Shown here one piece after another: positions 5,542 to 5,832 of a stretch of DNA of 5,832 bases; within the stretch, counting starts at the first letter, position 1, and each line of letters begins with the position of its first letter. The notes under the pieces were generated by a model, which worked only from the letters and a program-made list of their open reading frames with translations, was not told the DNA's origin and searched no databases. A program made the position numbers and the translations under genes. The stretch is from Capsulimonas sp. Lineage in GTDB: Bacteria; Armatimonadota; Armatimonadia; Armatimonadales; Capsulimonadaceae. The stretch covers positions 1 to 5,832 of the forward strand of contig JAOQAA010000260.1 in NCBI GenBank assembly GCA_025963815.1. The letters are read 5' to 3'.

Positions 5542-5832
5542 CTATTCCTCATCCACCTGCCACTGCGGCTGGATTGTCTGTTCGACGCCCAGGTTTTGCA
5601 GCACGCGGGCGACGACGGTGTCCACAACATCTTCCACGGTCTTTGGCTGGTGGTAGAACGCGGGGACGGCGGGGAGGACGGTGGCGCCGGCTTCGGTCAC
5701 GGTGACCATGTTGCGCAGATGGATCAGATTTAAGGGGGTGTCGCGGGCGACCAAAATTAATTTGCGGCGTTCTTTGAGACAGACGTCGGCGCTGCGGGTG
5801 GTGAGGTCATTGGAGATACCCGACGCGATGCG
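5542..5832 (-). CDS. ubiX: Flavin prenyltransferase UbiX, C-terminal part (cut by window edge)
   Basis: The frame is open from the window edge to TAG (5544-5542), giving the last 96 residues; the N-terminal half, with the Rossmann-like FMN site, lies outside. Visible family features, numbered from the edge: SNDLTTRSADVCLKERRKL (7-25) with R13 and K20, LVARDTPLNLIHLRNM (27-42), AGATVLPAVPAFYHQP (48-63) with Y60, and R76 near the C-terminus. Spacing matches Pseudomonas UbiX without gaps for R122, K129, R139, Y169 and R185 as I recall that numbering. UbiX joins a dimethylallyl group to reduced FMN to make prenylated FMN, the cofactor of UbiD-type decarboxylases. One oddity is that the catalytic Glu of the usual RETP motif is Asp here (D31). 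Followed on the same strand by the TIM-barrel gene after 156 bp. Whether ubiD lies nearby cannot be seen. Confidence 0.93.
   Translation of the reverse strand, partial: RIASGISNDLTTRSADVCLKERRKLILVARDTPLNLIHLRNMVTVTEAGATVLPAVPAFYHQPKTVEDVVDTVVARVLQNLGVEQTIQPQWQVDEE

Overview
The window looks like a chromosomal stretch from a GC-rich (about 60 % by eye), free-living bacterium. It carries metabolic housekeeping and catabolic genes and no phage, transposase or plasmid genes. The lineage cannot be fixed from the sequence. Long palindromic intergenic repeats, hydroxypyruvate-isomerase-like TIM barrels and PepF fit phyla such as Armatimonadota or Chloroflexota, but that is only a guess.

Left part (1-2568, + strand): a strong sigma70-type promoter (39-67) is followed by about 414 nt of untranslated leader dense with hairpins. 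The leader precedes a tight two-gene arginine-degradation operon. The first gene (488-1279) is a guanidino-group hydrolase of the amidinotransferase fold that closely resembles the N-terminal arginine dihydrolase domain of cyanobacterial ArgZ/AgrE. The second (from 1276 or 1285 to 2568) is a clear ornithine aminotransferase. Together they would convert arginine to ornithine, ammonia and CO2, then to glutamate semialdehyde and glutamate.

Middle (2605-4398, + strand): a complete M3-family oligoendopeptidase F, 36 nt downstream, perhaps read through from the arginine operon.

Right part (- strand): a hydroxypyruvate-isomerase-like TIM-barrel protein (4639-5385), and upstream of it on the same strand the C-terminal part of the flavin prenyltransferase UbiX (5542-5832, cut by the window edge). 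The convergent gap between pepF and the TIM-barrel gene is filled by a 192-bp imperfect palindrome built from two inverted REP-like units whose internal hairpins show compensatory changes. The gap between ubiX and the TIM-barrel gene holds an unrelated, roughly 90-bp palindrome of three nested stems sharing one centre.

The coding genes belong to known families. The parts worth a second look are the three structured non-coding regions: the long arginine-operon leader, the REP-like palindrome and the nested stem in front of the TIM-barrel gene.
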